A program made the position numbers and the translations under genes. Below the pieces are notes generated by a model. It was not told where the DNA came from. It saw nothing but the letters and a program-made list of their open reading frames with translations, and searched no databases. Positions 29,284 to 39,306 of a stretch of 64,000 nucleotides of DNA are shown one piece after another (within the stretch, counting starts at the first letter, position 1; the number at the start of each line of letters is the position of its first letter). Source of the stretch: Pseudobutyrivibrio sp. Lineage in GTDB: Bacteria > Bacillota > Clostridia > Lachnospirales > Lachnospiraceae. The DNA lies in NCBI GenBank assembly GCA_017557435.1, contig JAFYYR010000006.1:38118-102117 (forward strand), written 5' to 3'.

Positions 29284-29319
29284 AGAGCTATATCGTATAT
29301 ACGGTATAGCTCTTTTTTT
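29284..29319 (+). terminator. Strong Rho-independent terminator
   Basis: AGAGCTATA (29284-29292) pairs with TATAGCTCT (29305-29313), followed by seven T. Confidence 0.9.
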
Positions 29320-29336
29320 ACCAAATTGGAAATCAA

Positions 29337-29365
29337 TTCAACTTCTATGGAGAATCGTTTATAAT
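29337..29365 (+). promoter_or_regulatory. Promoter of the thioesterase gene
   Basis: TTCAAC (29337-29342), a 17-bp spacer, then TATAAT (29360-29365). A second TATAAT overlaps at 29365-29370. Confidence 0.55.
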
Positions 29366-29397
29366 ATAATGAGATTTTAAGTGGAAGGGTTTATTTT

Positions 29398-29799
29398 ATG
29401 AGCAAGGAATTATTAGAAAAGCTTCGTCGTTCTTATGAAGCAAATGAATTTGTTAAATACAATCACATAGTAATTGATGACATAGAAGTGTCGGGAGCTA
29501 CCGCACATATTGATATTGTTCCTGAGACATTAAATGTTTTGGGAGTGGCTCACGGTGGTGCACATTTTTCTCTTGCTGATACCTGTGCTGGATATTCATC
29601 TAGAGCAGATGGAAGAGAGTATGTTACTCAGCAGTCTAACTTTTATTTTTTAAAAGGAGCAAAGTCAGGTCGAATTACAGCAAAGGGAAATGTCATAAAA
29701 AGAACTAGAAAGTTCTGTGTGGTAGATGTGGATGTGACAGATGATAATGGGGAGCTAGTTAGCCGTGGTACATTTAATTATTACTGCGTGTCTGAATAA
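29398..29799 (+). CDS. PaaI-type hotdog-fold thioesterase
   Basis: The protein has 133 residues with the hotdog signature GVAHGGAHFSLADTCAGYSS (about residues 50-69). The conserved HGG and acidic residue are those that activate water in PaaI-like acyl-CoA thioesterases. It likely hydrolyses a small or aromatic acyl-CoA in the cytoplasm; the substrate is unknown. A lipoprotein gene follows after 24 bp. Confidence 0.85.
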   Translation: MSKELLEKLRRSYEANEFVKYNHIVIDDIEVSGATAHIDIVPETLNVLGVAHGGAHFSLADTCAGYSSRADGREYVTQQSNFYFLKGAKSGRITAKGNVIKRTRKFCVVDVDVTDDNGELVSRGTFNYYCVSE

Positions 29800-29823
29800 A
29801 TAGTTTTAGAAAAGGAGAATAAG

Positions 29824-30963
29824 ATGAGTAGAAAAATTTTATGTATGCTTTTAGCCAGTGCTTTGGTTTTTGCAGGATGTGGCAAGACAAATGTAACTGG
29901 TGATTCTTCACAGTCTAACCAGTCACAATCAGATTCTAAGGCTGATGGATCACAGACTGATGATTCAAAAGATGATGTAGTAGAGTATTCAAATGATTTA
30001 TTTAAAATCAAATTGCCAGCTGAACTAGATGAAATAGCTGAGGTAGATACTGAATCGGATAAGATGTACGTCTATTACAAAGAAGCAAAGGACGCTGGAT
30101 TTAATGGATTAGCATTTATCGTATGGGCGGCTGATAGTCCTAGCGATTATGCAGGTGGGCCATATGAAAAAGTGGGCGAACTATCTAGCGAAAATGGTGA
30201 TATATACAATGTTGTAAAGGGCTATGCCACAGAGGTTCAGTGGGATTATAATGAGCCTGATATGCCAGAGGGCTTTGCTAAGCTCTACGATGCTGCAGAT
30301 TCAGTAGTAGAATCCTTAGAAGGAATTAATGGATATACATATACCTATGAAGCTGGTACAAAAGGTGAGGACTTATACAACACAGTATTATCTCAGTATG
30401 TAAAAGCAGTTAATGAAAAATGGGATGCTACAAAGCTTGAAGAAAAAAACATGAGTCCTGAATTCGCATATGCGATACATGAAATGGACAATCCACTTGA
30501 GCATATCGGATATGCGTATAAAGACATTAATATAGATGGTGTGGATGAGCTTTTTGTAGGCATAATCTATGATGATGATGAATTGCCGGGAGCAATCTAT
30601 GATATCTATACAATCGTAGACAATAGACCAGCTCTTGTAGTTAGCGGCACAGCTAGAAATAGATATTACAATTTCGATAACCACTTTATTAGTAACGTAT
30701 GGTCAGGTGGAGCAGGGGTATATGGTATAGGCATATATAATCTAGAGTCCAATTCAACTGAAATGGTTTATCAATGGGGATATAAATGTGATACCTATGA
30801 AAATGAGGATGCCCCATGGTTTAAAACATACGATGGTGAAGAGTATGAGGCTGCGACAGATGAAGAGATAGAAGCAGCAGAAAAATTGGAAGAGAAAAAT
30901 GTAATGTTTGATTACACTCCTCTTGCAGACAATCAGGACGCCATTGAGGCGGCAAATATATAG
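29824..30963 (+). CDS. Lipoprotein of unknown function
   Basis: The protein has 379 residues. The signal peptide ends in the lipobox FAGC (Cys19). A Ser/Gln/Asp-rich linker follows (about 22-55), then a mixed domain with many aromatics. AAAGGAG precedes the ATG. No enzyme motif is recognised. A second domain from about residue 180 (YAYKDINIDGVDELFVGIIYDD) resembles the DINxDGxxEL repeats common in surface proteins of gut clostridia. Confidence 0.7.
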   Translation: MSRKILCMLLASALVFAGCGKTNVTGDSSQSNQSQSDSKADGSQTDDSKDDVVEYSNDLFKIKLPAELDEIAEVDTESDKMYVYYKEAKDAGFNGLAFIVWAADSPSDYAGGPYEKVGELSSENGDIYNVVKGYATEVQWDYNEPDMPEGFAKLYDAADSVVESLEGINGYTYTYEAGTKGEDLYNTVLSQYVKAVNEKWDATKLEEKNMSPEFAYAIHEMDNPLEHIGYAYKDINIDGVDELFVGIIYDDDELPGAIYDIYTIVDNRPALVVSGTARNRYYNFDNHFISNVWSGGAGVYGIGIYNLESNSTEMVYQWGYKCDTYENEDAPWFKTYDGEEYEAATDEEIEAAEKLEEKNVMFDYTPLADNQDAIEAANI

Positions 30964-30977
30964 TGAAAAAGTTATTG

Positions 30978-31004
30978 TTAGCACTCTTATTAAAAGAGTG
31001 CTAA
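30978..31004. promoter_or_regulatory. CIRCE operator (HrcA binding site)
   Basis: TTAGCACTC (30978-30986), nine bases, then GAGTGCTAA (30996-31004) is a perfect match to the CIRCE consensus. It lies just upstream of the htpG promoter, so HrcA heat-shock control of htpG is predicted. The following TTTTTT could also make it terminate the upstream gene. Confidence 0.93.
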
Positions 31005-31011
31005 TTTTTTA

Positions 31012-31040
31012 TTGACTTCTTATTTTTGCAGTATTATCAT
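31012..31040 (+). promoter_or_regulatory. htpG promoter
   Basis: TTGACT (31012-31017), a 17-bp spacer, TATCAT (31035-31040). It begins 8 bp after the CIRCE element. Confidence 0.6.
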
Positions 31041-31059
31041 ATATTTCAGTGAGAAAAAT

Positions 31060-31143
31060 AGCTGTAGATAACAAGCTCTAATAATTTTTAAGCGAATCGT
31101 TTTAGATGAGCGAAGAAATATTAGGCTTGTTATTGTAACAGCT
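31060..31143 (+). promoter_or_regulatory. Structured leader shared with type III glnA (htpG copy)
   Basis: AGCTGT-AGA-TAACAAGC (31060-31076) faces GCTTGTTA-TTGTA-ACAGCT (31125-31143). This forms a lower helix, an internal loop AGA/TTGTA and a middle helix. The middle of the element pairs further (TAATA with TATTA). The same pattern precedes the gene at 47693, with the same distance of about 22 nt to the start codon. Confidence 0.65.
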
Positions 31144-31165
31144 AGTACTAAAGGAGTGATATATA

Positions 31166-33247
31166 ATGGGAAACAAAAAAGGTAGTTTATCTATTACAAG
31201 CGAAAATATTTTTCCAGTGATTAAGAAGTGGTTATACTCTGATCACGACATTTTTTATAGAGAGCTTATCTCCAATGGTTGCGATGCTATTACAAAGCTT
31301 AAAAAGCTTGATATGATGGGAGAGTATTCACTTCCACTTGATTATAAAGCTAAGATTCAGGTAGTTGTTAGCCCTGAGGACAAGACACTTACATTCATTG
31401 ATAATGGTCTTGGTATGACAGCTGATGAGGTTGATGAGTACATTAACCAGATTGCATTCTCTGGTGCAACAGACTTCCTTGAGAAGTACAAGGACAAGGC
31501 AGACAGCGACCAGATTATCGGTCACTTTGGTCTTGGATTCTACTCAGCATTTATGGTAGCTGACGAGGTTCACATCGATACACTTTCATACAAGGATGGA
31601 GCGACAGCAGTTCACTGGGAGTGTGATGGTGGTACAGAGTTCGAGATGAGCGATGGCGATTGGGACCAGGTAGGTACTAAGATTACATTATTCTTAAATG
31701 AGGATTGCCTTGAGTTTGCTAACGAATACAGAGCTCGTGAGGTTATCACAAAGTACTGTTCATTTATGCCTACTGAGATTTTCCTTTCTAAGAAGGATGC
31801 TCCAGAAGAGTACGAGACAATCGACGCAGCTGACAAGAGAGACACTGACAAGGTAATCGAGGAGATTCACGAGGAAGCTAAGTTCGAGGAGAAGGAAAAT
31901 GAAAATGGTGAGAAGGAGAAGGTAGAAGTTTCTCCTGCTAAGGACAAGCTTAAGATTGTAAAGCGTCCAGTTCCTCTCAATGAGACACATCCACTTTGGA
32001 CTAAGAATCCATCTGAGTGTACAGATGAGGATTACAAGGTATTCTATAGAGACGTATTCCATGACTATAAGGAGCCACTTTTCTGGATTCACCTTAACAT
32101 GGATTATCCATTTAATCTTAAGGGTATTTTATACTTCCCTAAGATTAATACAGAGTATGATTCAATCGAAGGCACAATCAAGCTCTACAACAATCAGGTA
32201 TTCATCGCTGACAATATTAAGGAAGTTATCCCTGAGTTCTTGATGCTTCTTAAGGGCGTTATCGATTGTCCAGACCTTCCTCTTAACGTATCACGTTCTG
32301 CGCTTCAGAATGATGGATTCGTTACAAAGATTTCTGAGTACATCACCAAGAAGGTAGCTGACAAGCTTACTGGTATGTGCAAGACTGATAAGGAATCATA
32401 CGAGAAATACTGGGACGACATTGCTCCATTCATCAAGTTTGGTTGCTTAAAGGATAACAAGTTCTGCGATAAGATGAATGACTACATCTTATTCAAGGAC
32501 ATTAATGATGCTTATATTACTCTTCCAGAGCTTCTTATTAAGGAAGAGGAGAAGGCTACTGATGAAAATGGTGATGCAGTTGAGGCAGAAGTTGTTGATG
32601 AGAACAAGGAAGCAGATGCTGCTAATGAGGCTCCAGAGGACAAGCGAAAGACAGTTTACTATGTAACTGATGTAGCTCAGCAGGGCCAGTACATTAACAT
32701 GTTCAAGGAACAGGGCATGAATGCAGTTATCCTTGATCATGCAATTGATACATCATTTATTACTCAGCTTGAGCAGCGCAATGAGAACTACAAGTTCAGC
32801 CGTATCGATGCTGATGTAACAGAGTCTATGGTTGAAGAGACATCTGAGGATGAGCTTAAGACTGAGACAGAGACCCTTACAGAGGTATTTAGAAAGGCTC
32901 TTAATAACGAAGGTCTTGAGGTCAAGGTTGAAAAGTTCAAAAATAAGGACCTTTCATCTATGATTACTGTTTCTGAAGAGAGTCGCCGTATGCAGGATAT
33001 GATGAAGATGTATGCTATGGGTGGCATGGATATGAGCATGTTTGGTTCAGCTTCAGAGACACTTGTATTAAATGCTAACAATGATTTAGTTCAGTACATT
33101 CTTAACAATAAGGATGGCGAGAATGTAGATGTATTTGCTGCACAGCTTTACGATTTGGCTAAGATTGCAAATGCACCACTTTCTCCTGAGGCAATGACAG
33201 AATTTGTTGCTCGTTCAAACAAAATAATGATGCTTTTGGCTAAATAA
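31166..33247 (+). CDS. htpG: Hsp90-family chaperone HtpG
   Basis: The protein has 693 residues. The ATP-binding GHKL domain occupies about 1-230 (RELISNGCDAITKL, DNGLGM, GHFGLGFYSAFMV). The middle domain includes WTKNPSE and LNVSRSALQND. The C-terminal dimerisation domain follows. An acidic charged insert lies near 455-495 (KEEEKATDENGDAVEAEVVD). GGAGTGAT precedes the ATG. Regulation by heat shock through CIRCE is predicted, plus a structured leader. A terminator follows at 33276. Confidence 0.96.
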   Translation: MGNKKGSLSITSENIFPVIKKWLYSDHDIFYRELISNGCDAITKLKKLDMMGEYSLPLDYKAKIQVVVSPEDKTLTFIDNGLGMTADEVDEYINQIAFSGATDFLEKYKDKADSDQIIGHFGLGFYSAFMVADEVHIDTLSYKDGATAVHWECDGGTEFEMSDGDWDQVGTKITLFLNEDCLEFANEYRAREVITKYCSFMPTEIFLSKKDAPEEYETIDAADKRDTDKVIEEIHEEAKFEEKENENGEKEKVEVSPAKDKLKIVKRPVPLNETHPLWTKNPSECTDEDYKVFYRDVFHDYKEPLFWIHLNMDYPFNLKGILYFPKINTEYDSIEGTIKLYNNQVFIADNIKEVIPEFLMLLKGVIDCPDLPLNVSRSALQNDGFVTKISEYITKKVADKLTGMCKTDKESYEKYWDDIAPFIKFGCLKDNKFCDKMNDYILFKDINDAYITLPELLIKEEEKATDENGDAVEAEVVDENKEADAANEAPEDKRKTVYYVTDVAQQGQYINMFKEQGMNAVILDHAIDTSFITQLEQRNENYKFSRIDADVTESMVEETSEDELKTETETLTEVFRKALNNEGLEVKVEKFKNKDLSSMITVSEESRRMQDMMKMYAMGGMDMSMFGSASETLVLNANNDLVQYILNNKDGENVDVFAAQLYDLAKIANAPLSPEAMTEFVARSNKIMMLLAK

Positions 33248-33275
33248 TTCAGTGAAGGCTAACTTGCATATAATT

Positions 33276-33309
33276 ACAACGGCAGACGCATATATCTGCC
33301 GTTGTTTTA
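33276..33309 (+). terminator. htpG terminator
   Basis: ACAACGGCAGA (33276-33286) pairs with TCTGCCGTTGT (33295-33305), followed by TTTTATT. Confidence 0.88.
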
Positions 33310-33378
33310 TTATTTTGTGGATAACTTGATATTGTAAAGACTATTTCCTGGATATGTGTATAAATTGTGAAAAAATTA

Positions 33379-33444
33379 TTGTAAAACTATGTTTAATGCT
33401 ATATATTAGAAGTAGTGGTAGTTTTGGGGTGTGAAAATACCACT
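33379..33444 (+). promoter_or_regulatory. Promoter plus inverted repeat of the GH13 gene
   Basis: TTGTAA (33379-33384), 17 bp, TATATT (33402-33407). At the predicted transcript start, AGTGGTA (33414-33420) and TACCACT (33438-33444) form an inverted repeat that could be an operator or a leader hairpin. Confidence 0.5.
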
Positions 33445-33461
33445 AATACGGGGAGACGAAA

Positions 33462-34856
33462 GTGGGGAAATTTATGGCTGCATCTAGTGCAAAAAAATGG
33501 TGGAAAAACGCTATAATTTACCAAATCTATCCTAGAACCTTCTGCGATAGCAATGGTGATAATATTGGAGATATTCCAGGTATCATATCAAAATTACATT
33601 ATCTAAAAGAATTAGGAGTTGATGTTATTGCGTTAGGTCCTATCTTTCCTAGCCCATACCATGACAAGGGGTACGATACATCAGATTTCAGGGCTATTGA
33701 TCCAGATTTAGGCACAATGGAAGATTTTGACCGACTTATTAGCCGAGCTAAAAGAGTCGGAATAAAAGTAATGATGGATATTTGCATCGCATCTACTTCT
33801 GACGAGCATCAGTGGTTCAAAAAGGCTTTGGCCGGAGATGAAAAATACCGAAATTATTACTATTTAAGTGCATATAAGAGAAACAATTGGCGTGGTATAA
33901 GAAGTCGTAGCGCATGGAATAAAGCCGAAAATGGTGAGTGGTTCTTAAGTGTTTTGGGCAAGAATCAACCAGATCTAAATTGGAATAATCCAGATGTTTA
34001 TGAAGAGATGGCTGATGCAATGAAATTTTGGCTTGATAAGGGTGTAGCTGGATTTAGACTTGATAGTGTCAATATTATATATAAAAATTCCTTGGCTGAC
34101 GGCGGATTTAACATGTTTGTCAAAGGCGGAGAGCATTACCTAAATACAAAGGGATGTCTTGATATTTTAAGGAGATTAAATCACGATGTTTGGTCTAAAC
34201 ATAAGTGTTTTATTGTAGGTGAGGGCGTATATATAATGCCTGAGGATTCAAAGCACATGTGTGATGGTGGCGTTGATGCGGTATTTTTCATCGGAAGAAT
34301 TGATTCGGAAAGCAAATTCATTCAGAGACTTCAAAATCGCCACAACAATAAAAAGCTTATCAAGTTAGTAGATAAGGGTCAAAAGACAGTAGAGAACCCT
34401 ATCAATTATGTTGAGACAGGTGATAATGCTAATTATGTTAAATTCTTTGGAAATGATAAAATTAACTGCTTAAATTTCTCAAAGGTATATACAGGAATGC
34501 ATCTTTCTCTAATGGGAGTTCCATTTATTAATGATGGAGAGTACTGTAGAGACCCTAAGGTAGAGGATGATCCTACTAGTTTATATTCTTTTACATCTAA
34601 GATGATTGAGTTCAGAAAGAATTCAAAAGCTTTATCTGAGGGAGTATACCACAGAGTAGCGGCACCATACGATGTTCTGATTTTTACTCGAGAGGCAAAA
34701 GAAGAGAGATTATATATCTATTGCAATCTGACTCCATCAAATAGACAGGTGGAATTTTATGGAGATAGAATTGTGTTTAGCACCTACGATATTGAAAGTC
34801 TTGAACCATTCTTTTTAAAGCCTTATGAGTTTCGTATAATAGCATCCAATATTTAA
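33462..34856 (+). CDS. GH13 alpha-glucosidase-like protein with altered active-site motifs
   Basis: The protein has 464 residues and no signal peptide. The family is clear from WWKNAIIYQIYPRTFCDSNGD and GVAGFRLDSVN. The catalytic triad appears intact: D201 (nucleophile, FRLD), E254 (acid/base, IVGEG) and D321. However, region I reads MDICIASTSDEH where oligo-1,6-glucosidases have MDLVVNHTSDEH, so the N-H pair is A-S. Region IV reads ETGDNAN instead of ENHDQPR. Both substrate-binding histidines are therefore missing. It is also shorter than the usual 540-560 residues. Specificity or activity is probably changed. The start is GTG 33462 with GGGGAGA upstream; ATG 33474 is an alternative. Confidence 0.82.
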   Translation: MGKFMAASSAKKWWKNAIIYQIYPRTFCDSNGDNIGDIPGIISKLHYLKELGVDVIALGPIFPSPYHDKGYDTSDFRAIDPDLGTMEDFDRLISRAKRVGIKVMMDICIASTSDEHQWFKKALAGDEKYRNYYYLSAYKRNNWRGIRSRSAWNKAENGEWFLSVLGKNQPDLNWNNPDVYEEMADAMKFWLDKGVAGFRLDSVNIIYKNSLADGGFNMFVKGGEHYLNTKGCLDILRRLNHDVWSKHKCFIVGEGVYIMPEDSKHMCDGGVDAVFFIGRIDSESKFIQRLQNRHNNKKLIKLVDKGQKTVENPINYVETGDNANYVKFFGNDKINCLNFSKVYTGMHLSLMGVPFINDGEYCRDPKVEDDPTSLYSFTSKMIEFRKNSKALSEGVYHRVAAPYDVLIFTREAKEERLYIYCNLTPSNRQVEFYGDRIVFSTYDIESLEPFFLKPYEFRIIASNI

Positions 34857-34865
34857 ACAAAATAA

Positions 34866-34904
34866 AAGCTCTGTTAAGCATGTGCCTAACAGAGCTTATT
34901 TTAT
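34866..34904. terminator. Bidirectional terminator between convergent genes
   Basis: AAGCTCTGTTA (34866-34876) pairs with TAACAGAGCTT (34887-34897), with A-rich and T-rich flanks on the two sides. Confidence 0.88.
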
Positions 34905-34917
34905 TTATTCGACTTAT

Positions 34918-37900
34918 TTATGCCTCTTTGAGATTTTTATTAGCTGTTGAAAGCATAAGCTTAATACGGTTAAGCTGGTTAACCTCTGATGCACCTGGAT
35001 CATAGTCGATAGCTACGATATTAGCATCTGGATGCTCGTGACGGATACGCTTGATTACACCCTTGCCAACAACGTGGTTAGGTAAGCAGCCGAATGGCTG
35101 AATACATACGATGTTGCTAGCGCCATTTTCAATAAGCTCAAGCATTTCGCCTGTAAGGAACCAACCCTCACCAGTCTGGTTACCAATAGACACGATTTCC
35201 TTGGCAGAATCAGCAGTATCAGTAATATAAGCTGGAGCAGTAAATCTCTTTGACTTGTTAAATTCATCTCTTGCAGCACTTCTAAGCCACTCGAAGAATT
35301 TGATTCCCATGTTGCATAAGAACTTTGTCTTCTTGCTTGTTCCAAGATTCTCTTCCTTGAAGTTAGCATTGTAGAAGCTGTAGAGTAGGAAGTCTGTTAA
35401 ATCAGGAACAACAGCCTCTGCACCTTCCTGCTCAAGAAGCTCAGCTAAGTTATTGTTGGCAGCTGGAAGGAACTTAACAAGAATCTCACCAACGATACCA
35501 ACTCTAGGCTTAACAAGGCCCTCAATAATAGGAAGATTATCGAAATCTCTAATCATCTCGCGGCAAAGCTTCTTAAACTTTCTATGAGAAAGTACCTTTT
35601 TATTAGAAACAAATGCGATTGCTTTCTTTCTCCATTTATCATGAAGCTCATTAGTAGAACCAGGAACTGCTTCGTATGGACGGATTCTGTATACACATCT
35701 AAGGAGAATATCTCCAAAAATAAGAGCGTAGAAACCGTGCTGTAATAAGCTAAATGAAAGCTTAAATCCAGGGTTCTTCTCTAAACCGCTAAGGTTAAGT
35801 GAGATAACAGGTACATCTGGATATCCGGCCTTAGCAAGAGCACGACGGATGAATCCGATGTAGTTAGAAGCACGACATCCACCACCTGTCTGAGAAATCA
35901 TAAGAGCAGTGTGATTCATATCGAACTTGCCTGTATTAATAGCAGCCATAAGCTGTCCAATTACCATAAGTGAAGGATAGCAAGCGTCGTTGTTAACGTA
36001 CTTAAGTCCCTCATCTACACATGTACGTGTAGGGATATCTGGTACCACAAGATTGTATCCGGCAGCATTAAAAGCTGGCTCAATCAAATCAAAGTGGATA
36101 GGAGACATCTGTGGACAGAGAATTGTGTATTTCTCCTTCATCTCCTCTGTAAATATTACACGGTCGTAGCTAGCTGGTACGATTTCGCGAGTATCCTTTT
36201 TCTTTTTCTTGACGCGAAGTGCAGCAAGAAGAGAACGAATACGGATACGTGCAGCACCAAGGTTGTTAACCTCGTCAATCTTAAGGCATGTGTAAATCTT
36301 GCCTGAGTTTGTAAGAATATCAGCAACCTGATCTGTTGTAACAGCATCAAGACCGCAACCGAATGAGTTAAGCTGAATCAAATCAAGGTTGTCATGCTTT
36401 TTAACATAGTTAGCTGCAGCATACATACGAGAGTGGAACATCCACTGATCCATTACAATAAGAGGTCTTTCTACTTCTCCAAGATTAGAGATAGAATCCT
36501 CAGTTAATACAGCGATGCCGTAGCTATTGATAAGCTCAGGAATACCGTGATTAATCTCTGGGTCAACGTGGTATGGACGGCCTGCAAGAACAATACCGTG
36601 CTTTCCAGTCTCCTCAAGATACTTAAGGACTTCCTGACCCTTAGCATACATATCATTTCTGAAATTCTCCTGCTCTAACCAAGCGGCGTGAGCAGCATTT
36701 CTAACTTCTATAGCACCGATATTAAACTCATCAGCAAATACCTTTATAAGCTGATTTGTAAGAATATCTTCGCTTGAAAATGCCATGAATGGATTAAGGA
36801 AACGAACCTTTCCTGATGTAATCTCATCCACGTTGTTTTTAATATTCTCTGCGTATGAAGTAACGATAGGGCAGTTGTAGTGATTGTTTGAATCAGGGAA
36901 CTCATTTCTCTCATAAGGTACACATGGGTAAAAAATGAAATCTACATTGCCTTCGTTGATAAGCCACTGAACATGACCATGGGCCATCTTAGCAGGGTAA
37001 CATTCTGACTCAGATGGAATTGACTCGATTCCAAGCTCGTAAACCTTGCGGTTAGAACGAGGAGAGAGAACAACTCTGAATCCAAGCTTCTTAAAGAATG
37101 TAGCCCAGTATGGATAATTCTCATAGAGGTTCAATACTCTAGGAATACCTACTGTACCACGTGTGCATTCCTCCTCTGAAAGTGGCTCATACTCAAATAA
37201 TCTATTGTATTTATACTCGTAAAGATTAGGAATATTCTCTTTATTCTTAACTCCGCCGGCACCCTTCTCACAACGGTTTCCAGTGATGAATGAACGTCCA
37301 CCAGAGAATCTGTTGATTGTAAGGAGACAGTGGTTAACACATCCCTGACAACGAGTAAGCTTTGTATCAAATGTAAGATTATTAATCTCATCGATTCCAA
37401 GTGTTGTAGTTGTAGGATTCTCCTCATAGCGCTCCTTAGCAATAAGAGCACAACCGAAGGCACCCATGATACCTGCAATATCAGGACGGACTACATCTAC
37501 ACCTGCTACTTTTTCAAGGGAGCGAAGTACAGCGTCATTGTAGAATGTACCACCCTGTACAACGATATTCTTTCCAAGCTCTGAAGCATCAGAAAGCTTG
37601 ATTACCTTAAATAAAGCATTCTTAATAACAGAGTAAGCAAGACCAGATGAGATATCAGCAACTGAAGCACCTTCCTTTTGAGCCTGCTTAACCTTTGAAT
37701 TCATAAATACTGTACAGCGTGTACCAAGGTCGATTGGGTTAAGTGCAAAAAGTGCTTCCTCAGCGAAATCCTGAACGCTAAAATCAAGAGACTTAGCGAA
37801 AGTCTCGATGAAGGAACCACAACCTGAAGAACATGCTTCATTAAGCTGTACACTGTCAACTACGCCATTTTTGATGCGGATACATTTCATATCCTGACCA

Positions 37901-39168
37901 CCGATATCGAGAATACAGTCTACATCTGGATTGAAAAATGCAGCTGCATAGTAGTGAGCAATAGTCTCAACCTCACCGTCATCAAGCTGAAGTGCAGCCT
38001 TAAGAAGTGCTTCACCATAACCTGTAGAGCATGAGTGAACGATGTGAGTATCCTCTGGCATAATAGAGTAGATTTCCTTCAGTGCCTTAAGTGATGTGGC
38101 AAGAGGACTACCATTATTGCTAGAGTAGAATGAATATAATAACTTGCCATCGTCGCCTACAACTGCAAGCTTTGTAGTTGTAGAACCAGCATCGATACCA
38201 AGATATACATTGCCGTGATAGTTAGCTAAGTCGCCCTTTTCTACCTGAGCCTTAGCATGTCTGTCCTTAAACTCTCTGAAGTCTTCCTCAGACTCAAATA
38301 ATGGCTCAAGTCTGGCAACCTCAAAGTCCATCTTAATACCCTCAGAAAGCTTGTCGATAAGCTGATCCATAGGCATAGATGATTCTTCCTTTGAATTAAG
38401 TGCTGAACCAATGGCAGCAAAAAGATGAGAGTTATCAAGTAAGATAGCGTGCTCATCATCCAACTTAAGAGTACGGATAAATGCCTCTCTAAGCTGGTCT
38501 AAGAAATGAAGTGGACCACCTAAGAAAGCTACGTGACCTCTGATTGGCTTACCACATGCAAGACCAGAAATAGTCTGGTTAACAACAGCCTGGAAAATAG
38601 AAGCGGAAAGGTCTTCCTTTGAAGCTCCTTCATTAATAAGAGGCTGGATATCTGTCTTTGCAAAAACGCCGCAGCGGGCTGCGATAGGATAGATAGCCTT
38701 GTAGTCCTTAGCGTATGTATTAAGACCAGGAGCATCTGTCTGAAGTAGAGATGCCATCTGATCGATAAATGAACCAGTACCACCTGCGCAGATACCATTC
38801 ATTCTCTGTTCTACATTACCGTTTTCAAAATATATAATCTTTGCGTCCTCACCACCAAGCTCAATGGCTACATCAGTCTGTGGTGCATAGAAAGTAAGTG
38901 ATGTGGAAACTGCTATAACTTCCTGTACAAACTCAACTCCAAGATGCTTTGCAAGTGTAAGACCACCTGAGCCTGTAATCATAGGCTTAACATCTATGGT
39001 GCCCAGCGTTGATTTTGCCTGTGTCAACAAGTCTGTAAGAGTCTGCTGGATGTTGGCAAAGTGTCTCTGATAATCTGAGAATAAAATTTTGTTGTCATCA
39101 TCTAAAACAGCTATTTTAACAGTTGTTGAGCCGATGTCGATTCCGAGTTTGAATAAATTGTTTTTCAT
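34918..39168 (-). CDS. Giant 2-hydroxyacyl-CoA dehydratase activator / BadF-BcrA ATPase protein
   Basis: The protein has 1416 residues. There are two ASKHA ATPase modules: the first has [21 protein letters not shown] and [13 protein letters not shown], the second [26 protein letters not shown] and [15 protein letters not shown]. Cysteines for a bridging 4Fe-4S cluster are visible (RCGVFAKTD and RCTVFMNSK). After them comes a Cys-rich DUF2229-type region ([23 protein letters not shown]). The C-terminal part is related to dehydratase HgdB-like domains. Relatives use ATP to drive low-potential electron transfer to dehydratases; the actual partner here is not known. It is the only large minus-strand gene and is transcribed alone. 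Confidence 0.85.
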   Translation of the reverse strand: MKNNLFKLGIDIGSTTVKIAVLDDDNKILFSDYQRHFANIQQTLTDLLTQAKSTLGTIDVKPMITGSGGLTLAKHLGVEFVQEVIAVSTSLTFYAPQTDVAIELGGEDAKIIYFENGNVEQRMNGICAGGTGSFIDQMASLLQTDAPGLNTYAKDYKAIYPIAARCGVFAKTDIQPLINEGASKEDLSASIFQAVVNQTISGLACGKPIRGHVAFLGGPLHFLDQLREAFIRTLKLDDEHAILLDNSHLFAAIGSALNSKEESSMPMDQLIDKLSEGIKMDFEVARLEPLFESEEDFREFKDRHAKAQVEKGDLANYHGNVYLGIDAGSTTTKLAVVGDDGKLLYSFYSSNNGSPLATSLKALKEIYSIMPEDTHIVHSCSTGYGEALLKAALQLDDGEVETIAHYYAAAFFNPDVDCILDIGGQDMKCIRIKNGVVDSVQLNEACSSGCGSFIETFAKSLDFSVQDFAEEALFALNPIDLGTRCTVFMNSKVKQAQKEGASVADISSGLAYSVIKNALFKVIKLSDASELGKNIVVQGGTFYNDAVLRSLEKVAGVDVVRPDIAGIMGAFGCALIAKERYEENPTTTTLGIDEINNLTFDTKLTRCQGCVNHCLLTINRFSGGRSFITGNRCEKGAGGVKNKENIPNLYEYKYNRLFEYEPLSEEECTRGTVGIPRVLNLYENYPYWATFFKKLGFRVVLSPRSNRKVYELGIESIPSESECYPAKMAHGHVQWLINEGNVDFIFYPCVPYERNEFPDSNNHYNCPIVTSYAENIKNNVDEITSGKVRFLNPFMAFSSEDILTNQLIKVFADEFNIGAIEVRNAAHAAWLEQENFRNDMYAKGQEVLKYLEETGKHGIVLAGRPYHVDPEINHGIPELINSYGIAVLTEDSISNLGEVERPLIVMDQWMFHSRMYAAANYVKKHDNLDLIQLNSFGCGLDAVTTDQVADILTNSGKIYTCLKIDEVNNLGAARIRIRSLLAALRVKKKKKDTREIVPASYDRVIFTEEMKEKYTILCPQMSPIHFDLIEPAFNAAGYNLVVPDIPTRTCVDEGLKYVNNDACYPSLMVIGQLMAAINTGKFDMNHTALMISQTGGGCRASNYIGFIRRALAKAGYPDVPVISLNLSGLEKNPGFKLSFSLLQHGFYALIFGDILLRCVYRIRPYEAVPGSTNELHDKWRKKAIAFVSNKKVLSHRKFKKLCREMIRDFDNLPIIEGLVKPRVGIVGEILVKFLPAANNNLAELLEQEGAEAVVPDLTDFLLYSFYNANFKEENLGTSKKTKFLCNMGIKFFEWLRSAARDEFNKSKRFTAPAYITDTADSAKEIVSIGNQTGEGWFLTGEMLELIENGASNIVCIQPFGCLPNHVVGKGVIKRIRHEHPDANIVAIDYDPGASEVNQLNRIKLMLSTANKNLKEA

Positions 39169-39216
39169 AATTGTGATTATTCTTTCCTTATTAAATACAT
39201 TTTTCCAACTTTACGT

Positions 39217-39245
39217 ATTATAAATGTACTGTAACAAAATAACAA
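39217..39245 (-). promoter_or_regulatory. Promoter of the minus-strand activator gene
   Basis: On the minus strand TTGTTA (39245-39240) and TATAAT (39222-39217) are 17 bp apart, about 50 bp upstream of the start codon at 39168. Confidence 0.6.
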
Positions 39246-39278
39246 TAAACAAAATATTAAATTTGTTAAGAATGGGCT

Positions 39279-39306
39279 TGCATAATTATTTAAATAGTTG
39301 TATAGT
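39279..39306 (+). promoter_or_regulatory. Possible gltB promoter
   Basis: TTGCAT (39279-39284), 16 bp, TATAGT (39301-39306). The transcript would begin shortly before the AAAGGC hairpin. Confidence 0.4.
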
